This document shows, one piece after another, positions 60,394-64,000 of a stretch of DNA of 64,000 nt. Source of the DNA: Treponema sp. (GTDB lineage: Bacteria; Spirochaetota; Spirochaetia; Treponematales; Breznakiellaceae); assembly GCA_009785215.1 (NCBI GenBank), contig WQWU01000003.1, positions 17,680-81,679 on the forward strand, given 5' to 3'. The notes under the pieces are model-generated. The model was given only the letters and a program-made list of their open reading frames with translations. It searched no databases and was not told the DNA's origin. The number at the start of each line of letters is the position of its first letter. Positions within the stretch are counted from its first letter, which is position 1. Position numbers and translations under genes: made by a program.

Positions 60394-61302
60394 ATGTTAG
60401 CGGAAAAAATTACGGATTTAATAGGCAACACTCCTCTTGTAAAGATTAACAGGCTAAACAAAAGTAAAGCTCTTATTTATGTTAAGCTTGAAAGCTTTAA
60501 TCCGCATCACAGTATTAAAGATCGTATAGCACTTTCCATGATTGAAGCTGCCGAAAAAGAAGGAAAATTAAAAAAGGATTCCGTAATTATAGAACCGACA
60601 AGCGGCAACACAGGAATTGGTCTTGCGTATATTTCCGCCGTTAAGGGCTACAAAATAATTCTTACTATGCCTTCTTCCATGAGTATCGAACGGCAAAAAC
60701 TTTTAAAAGCCCTTGGAGCGCAAATTGTTCTTACCGAAGGAAATATGCAATCTGCGATAGACAAAGCGCATGAATTGGCTGCTACCATATCCAACTCATT
60801 AATTTTACAGCAATTCAGTAATCCCGCAAATCCGGATATTCATGAAAAAACCACAGGTCCAGAAATATGGAACGACTTAAACGGCAAAATTGATATTCTG
60901 GTAAGCGGTGTTGGAACCGGAGGCACATTGACAGGCACCGGGCGTTATCTTAAATCAAAAAATCCCGCAATAAAAATAATCGCCGTTGAGCCGACTTCTT
61001 CGCCTGTGTTATCCGGCGGGAAAGCCGGCTCTCACAAAATTCAGGGGATAGGCGCAGGTTTTATTCCCGCTAATACCGACATGTCCGTAATAGACGAAGT
61101 AATTCAGATAAACGATGATGCTGCTATAAACACAACACGTCTTTTGGCAAAAGAGGAAGGTATATTGGCAGGTATCTCATCCGGCGCCGCGCTGGAAGCA
61201 GCGTTAGCCGTTGCCAGCCGCCCGCAGAACGCGGGTAAAATAATTGTTGTTATACTTGCGGATACGGGGGAGAGGTATCTTTCTACTGATCTTTGGGATT
61301 AG
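60394..61302 (+). CDS. cysK: Cysteine synthase CysK
   Basis: The protein has 302 residues from the ATG at 60394, preceded by TAGGAAA. It has [20 protein letters not shown], the PLP-lysine motif [14 protein letters not shown] and the serine-binding loop [12 protein letters not shown], then [16 protein letters not shown]. It combines O-acetylserine with sulfide. An upstream GTG at 60358 lies in the repeat and gives a longer frame that I consider unlikely. With metY it forms a sulfide-assimilation pair. Confidence 0.94.
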   Translation: MLAEKITDLIGNTPLVKINRLNKSKALIYVKLESFNPHHSIKDRIALSMIEAAEKEGKLKKDSVIIEPTSGNTGIGLAYISAVKGYKIILTMPSSMSIERQKLLKALGAQIVLTEGNMQSAIDKAHELAATISNSLILQQFSNPANPDIHEKTTGPEIWNDLNGKIDILVSGVGTGGTLTGTGRYLKSKNPAIKIIAVEPTSSPVLSGGKAGSHKIQGIGAGFIPANTDMSVIDEVIQINDDAAINTTRLLAKEEGILAGISSGAALEAALAVASRPQNAGKIIVVILADTGERYLSTDLWD

Positions 61303-61306
61303 TAAT

Positions 61307-62065
61307 TTATATTGTTTTTCTTGCTATTGACCAGTAGGCCAGGGAGAGGGCTATTCCTCCTAAAATGTTTCCTGTTGTTGTTGCCGCCAGGTTTACAATC
61401 ATCCGGGTGAAGATTGTAATATTTACTCCTGCCATTGTTTCCATGCTGAAAAGGGTCATGTTGGCTATTGAGTGTTCAAAACCGCAGACTACAAATACAT
61501 AGATGCACCAAAAAATCATGATAAGTTTGCTGCTTTCTGCCTGTAATCTGTACATACACCACACTGCCGCGCAAACCAGTATATTACAGAGAATACCGCG
61601 GACAAAAAGTTCAAAAAACAACGGTTCTGTTTTACTGTACATCGCTGTATGAGCCGCTTCCAGTACGGGTCCCTGCAGATAACCTGTTCCCAAAAAAAGC
61701 GCCGCAATTAATATTGATCCCGCAAGGTTTCCCAGATAACAGTAAGCGCAAAGAGCTATCGCATCCAGAGGTTTAACTGTTTTATGCATAATGCCGGCTG
61801 TCATTACAAAAACATTGCCTGTAAAAAGCTCTGCTCCCGCGAAAACCACAAGGCTTAGAGCTGCCGCAAAACTGACACCCTGCAAGATTTTAATACCGGC
61901 AAAATTATCCATTGCCCCTGCCATAACTAGAATTGTAATCATGCACAGCCCGACGTAAATTCCAGCCATAAGGGAGGAAATAAAATAGGCGCCTTTTTCT
62001 CTTTTAAAAAAGTTTACTTTTTTCGCGGCAGCGGATTCTACCAGTTTGTAATCTATGTTTATCAT
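61307..62065 (-). CDS. Formate/nitrite transporter (FNT) family channel
   Basis: The 252-residue membrane protein has six segments and FNT features such as ELFTGNVFVMTAGIM, YLGNLAGSILIAALF, GILCNILVCAAVWCMY, and NMTLFS in a half-helix. Members conduct formate, nitrite, hydrosulfide or lactate. In an anaerobe, formate or hydrosulfide is plausible, but the sequence alone cannot decide. The gene converges with cysK; 4 bases separate the two stop codons. Confidence 0.88.
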   Translation of the reverse strand: MINIDYKLVESAAAKKVNFFKREKGAYFISSLMAGIYVGLCMITILVMAGAMDNFAGIKILQGVSFAAALSLVVFAGAELFTGNVFVMTAGIMHKTVKPLDAIALCAYCYLGNLAGSILIAALFLGTGYLQGPVLEAAHTAMYSKTEPLFFELFVRGILCNILVCAAVWCMYRLQAESSKLIMIFWCIYVFVVCGFEHSIANMTLFSMETMAGVNITIFTRMIVNLAATTTGNILGGIALSLAYWSIARKTI

Positions 62066-62154
62066 TTGTTAATTGTAATCATACTAATGGGGGATGGTCA
62101 ATGATGCCTAAGGGAATGATGGCGCGCTTTCACATTTTTTACGTTTTCGCATTT

Positions 62155-62371
62155 TCTTACAATTACAAGAAATCGGGAAGGCGGGGCAGCCTGCGTGCGC
62201 AGAAAAACTCCTCAGGAGCCCGGCTATAAGCCCTGACCACTAAAATTTAAAAGATAGAAAACAATTATTTTAAAATTCTGTAATTTTAGTGGTCAGGTCT
62301 CTCCGCCGGAGAATTTCGGAAGATTTTTTTCTGCGCCCGCAGGCTGCCCCGCCTTCCCGTTGCTTGGTATT
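62155..62371 (-). repeat. GC-rich palindromic element, copy 2, with nested palindrome
   Basis: Read on the minus strand it matches copy 1 (14523-14688) along both arms (ACCAAGCAAC, GGGAAGGCGGGGCAG, TTCCGAAATTCTCCGGCGG). In place of the core GAGCGTAGCGAGAG of copy 1 it carries a 66-bp palindrome at 62232-62297. No gene is credible in 62066-62479. Confidence 0.88.
62232..62297. repeat. 66-bp palindrome nested inside the GC-rich element
   Basis: CCTGACCACTAAAATT (62232-62247) and AATTTTAGTGGTCAGG (62282-62297) are perfect inverted arms around an A/T-rich centre. The terminal word GACCACT matches that of the rnpB palindrome at 46159-46212. Confidence 0.8.
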
Positions 62372-62380
62372 GTTGAAACA

Positions 62381-62489
62381 TGGTAGCAAGTACCAATTTT
62401 AATAAAATTGAAAATCAAGTTAGCCGCTACAAGTCCTAAGCCGTTTGTAATGTTTTTTGTCACACTTGGAAACATGGTATCAGATACCA
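62381..62489. repeat. TGGTANC...TACCA boxes before and in the AbiEii gene end
   Basis: TGGTAGCAAGTACCA (62381-62395) and TGGTATCAGATACCA (62475-62489) have the same design as the boxes at 14498-14513 and 25033-25072. The second box encodes the last residues Ile-Gly-Ile and the TGA stop of the AbiEii-type gene on the minus strand. The intervening bases 62396-62474 hold no gene. Confidence 0.65.
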
Positions 62490-63466
62490 ATTTTATTTAT
62501 TTCAATTTCCAGTTTTTGTAAATTTGATAATATCGTATCCCATTGCGGTATCTCACCAAAAAGCATTTTTTGCATTTTTATATAGTCTTCTGCCAGAGAT
62601 TGAATGTTATATTTTGCAGGAAGTATGCAGATAGTTCCGGGAAGTGCCGCATCATAATTTGCCCAGCCTCTTGGATAAAACCTCTTTTTAAAGTTTACTA
62701 CTTCAATAAGTAATTCTGTATTAGCTAATGCAATATTTTTTACTTCATTGTTTCCCATCTTGTATACATCGTAATAATGCCGTGAATATCTTGGTTGTAA
62801 CGGGCTTGTAACAGGCCGATGATGTTCATGATGTAAAATTGTTATCTTTTCCCAAAAGGTTCTTTCAGGTTTAATTATTGGAACAACAGGTTCAATTAAT
62901 TTTAATTCCGGTAATGCCTTTGTTAGAAACGAAGAAATAGAATAACGGTTATTTGGATTCCATAATGCCAATGGACCAATTTCAAGTTTTATCTCTTGTT
63001 GAATATATGAATAATTAAAGACATGAGGAAATTTTATATATAAAGAATGTCCGTCTTCGTTATCGGGATAAACAAAGCAAGTACTTCCAAGAACGCCGGT
63101 AATCTTTTTAAATAGATTCGTCCTAATATATTCTAAAGCACGTTCTTCAATTATTTTTATGAATTCTACCTGTTTTGTTTTGGAAGATTGTATTAATGTT
63201 TCATTTTTATTTAGTACAATAGATTCTGATAAAATTAAATCTATATCTTCAGAGAATCTGTCAATTAAATTAAACGCTTTTGACAGAGATGTACCGCCTT
63301 TAAAGCATAGAATTTGCGAAAGTTCATTATTTTCAAAGATTTTTTCTAACACCCATGATACCCAAAAATCCTTTTCTACGATACTTTCACTAATATTTAG
63401 TTTATCTGCGGCTTCAATAAATATACTTTTTCTTTCGATATCAGATGCAAAAGCAATCTTATCCAT
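62480..63466 (-). CDS. AbiEii-type nucleotidyltransferase toxin
   Basis: The 328-residue protein has the nucleotidyltransferase signature ILCFKGGTSLSKAF followed by RFSEDIDLIL, with the acidic pair in EDIDL. This is the AbiEii/type IV toxin family, which transfers nucleotides to tRNA or a similar target in studied members and serves in phage defence. Its start overlaps the upstream antitoxin-type gene by 8 bases, a typical operon. Target and activity in this organism are not shown. Confidence 0.88.
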   Translation of the reverse strand: MDKIAFASDIERKSIFIEAADKLNISESIVEKDFWVSWVLEKIFENNELSQILCFKGGTSLSKAFNLIDRFSEDIDLILSESIVLNKNETLIQSSKTKQVEFIKIIEERALEYIRTNLFKKITGVLGSTCFVYPDNEDGHSLYIKFPHVFNYSYIQQEIKLEIGPLALWNPNNRYSISSFLTKALPELKLIEPVVPIIKPERTFWEKITILHHEHHRPVTSPLQPRYSRHYYDVYKMGNNEVKNIALANTELLIEVVNFKKRFYPRGWANYDAALPGTICILPAKYNIQSLAEDYIKMQKMLFGEIPQWDTILSNLQKLEIEINKIGI

Positions 63467-64000
63467 AATTTATATCCTTTATTATTTGATAAACCCAGCC
63501 TGTCGCTTTTGAGGCATCTAATTTAATTTTATCCCATTCATCAGATGAGAATTTCCCGGATAATTTATTCAGGAATTCTGTTGATACATGTTGTTCTCCA
63601 ATGGCTTTTATCGACTGAATAACCAATGCCGTATTTAAATATTCCAGCGCAGACTCTCTTTGCGTTGTATGTTTAAAAATTATATCACGATTACCAATGT
63701 TAATTTTTTTACTTGGTCCATCGGACAAATAAATATTTTTCGCTACTACTTGAGTAGATAATCCAAGATAATTTAAGGCAGTATCACTGTCAGGATAGAT
63801 TTTCCAGTTAAATTTTCTTGCTATTGCGTAAGCAACCTGATTTATATCTGCTGCTACAGTTTTTCTTAAGAAATCGCTGTACATTGGGTAGTCATAAATA
63901 CCCCGAATAACCCGGCGGATTTCTCCGTCTTCAGCTAAATATGACAAAGATTCGTCTATCTCTCTTCGTTTAAAATCATGGATAAAATCATAAGCGGAAA
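63459..64000 (-). CDS. AbiEi-type antitoxin/transcription regulator (5' end outside window)
   Basis: The frame stays open past the TTG at 63947 to the window edge, reading FIHDFKRREIDESLSYLAED and then GEIRRVIRGIYDYPMYS, so the real start is beyond 64000. The N-terminal part is the winged-helix of AbiEi/DUF6088 antitoxins, with the (R)GxYDYP motif. Such proteins repress their own operon and counteract the AbiEii toxin. At least 180 residues are visible. Confidence 0.85.
   Translation of the reverse strand, partial: SAYDFIHDFKRREIDESLSYLAEDGEIRRVIRGIYDYPMYSDFLRKTVAADINQVAYAIARKFNWKIYPDSDTALNYLGLSTQVVAKNIYLSDGPSKKINIGNRDIIFKHTTQRESALEYLNTALVIQSIKAIGEQHVSTEFLNKLSGKFSSDEWDKIKLDASKATGWVYQIIKDINYG

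Noticed and set aside
62293-62490. Minus-strand open frame of 65 codons
   Set aside because: It is made of the palindromic element and the box repeats, with no ribosome site.

Overview
The window reads as chromosome of a diderm, AT-rich bacterium, most likely a spirochete close to Treponema. This is inference from gene content and arrangement: a TamB-BamA-Skp outer-membrane cluster, a complete mreBCD-PBP2-RodA rod-shape cluster, many small lipoproteins and TPR proteins, an ECF biotin transporter, and families of palindromic repeats of the kind I associate with gut treponemes. No 16S gene is present, so the genus is not proven.

Left part (1-32.5 kb), mostly + strand: the 3' part of a SPOR-domain gene with a long acidic repeat; tRNA-His and tRNA-Arg; tamB, bamA, skp, mutS, uraA; small exported proteins; a DUF4143 ATPase; a hybrid sensor kinase; a YprB-like nuclease; argS; a minus-strand biotin uptake and regulation unit (bioY, bioM, bioN, birA) with a probable BirA operator; then scpA, scpB, rluB, cmk, rpsA, a sigma-54 type activator, a TPR protein and a lipoprotein.

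Middle (32525-37034): an apparently intact microvirus (gokushovirus-like) prophage of about 4.47 kb bounded by 36-bp direct repeats. It carries VP5, VP1 (capsid), a VP3-like protein, VP2 (pilot), VP8 (basic packaging peptide), an extra 41-residue basic peptide and VP4 (HUH replication initiator). It has no integrase. The repeat looks like a dif/Xer site. Flanking host genes converge on it from both sides, as expected near a replication terminus. A TTGACA-17-TATTCT promoter straddles the right attachment site; in the excised circle it would face VP5-VP1, whereas in the lysogen it faces out of the prophage. This is the most interesting feature of the window.

Right part (37-64 kb), mostly - strand: a radical SAM protein whose stop codon lies in the attachment site; rodA, mrdA, mreD, mreC, mreB and a TPR gene; an enlarged rnpB RNA gene on the + strand; a zinc-ribbon coiled-coil protein, rpoD, dnaG, mltG; a metallo-beta-lactamase-fold protein, a YkgJ-type cysteine-cluster protein and a TPR protein; a purine run purE-F-M-N-D; metY and cysK on the + strand; an FNT-family channel; and an AbiE-type toxin-antitoxin pair running off the right edge.

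The intergenic DNA is rich in dispersed repeats: two inverted copies of a GC-rich palindromic element (one with another palindrome inside it), a CTCTGCG-type inverted repeat inside the biotin operon, a CACGAAC-type repeat in two places, TGGTANC...TACCA boxes at several sites, and a palindrome inside rnpB.
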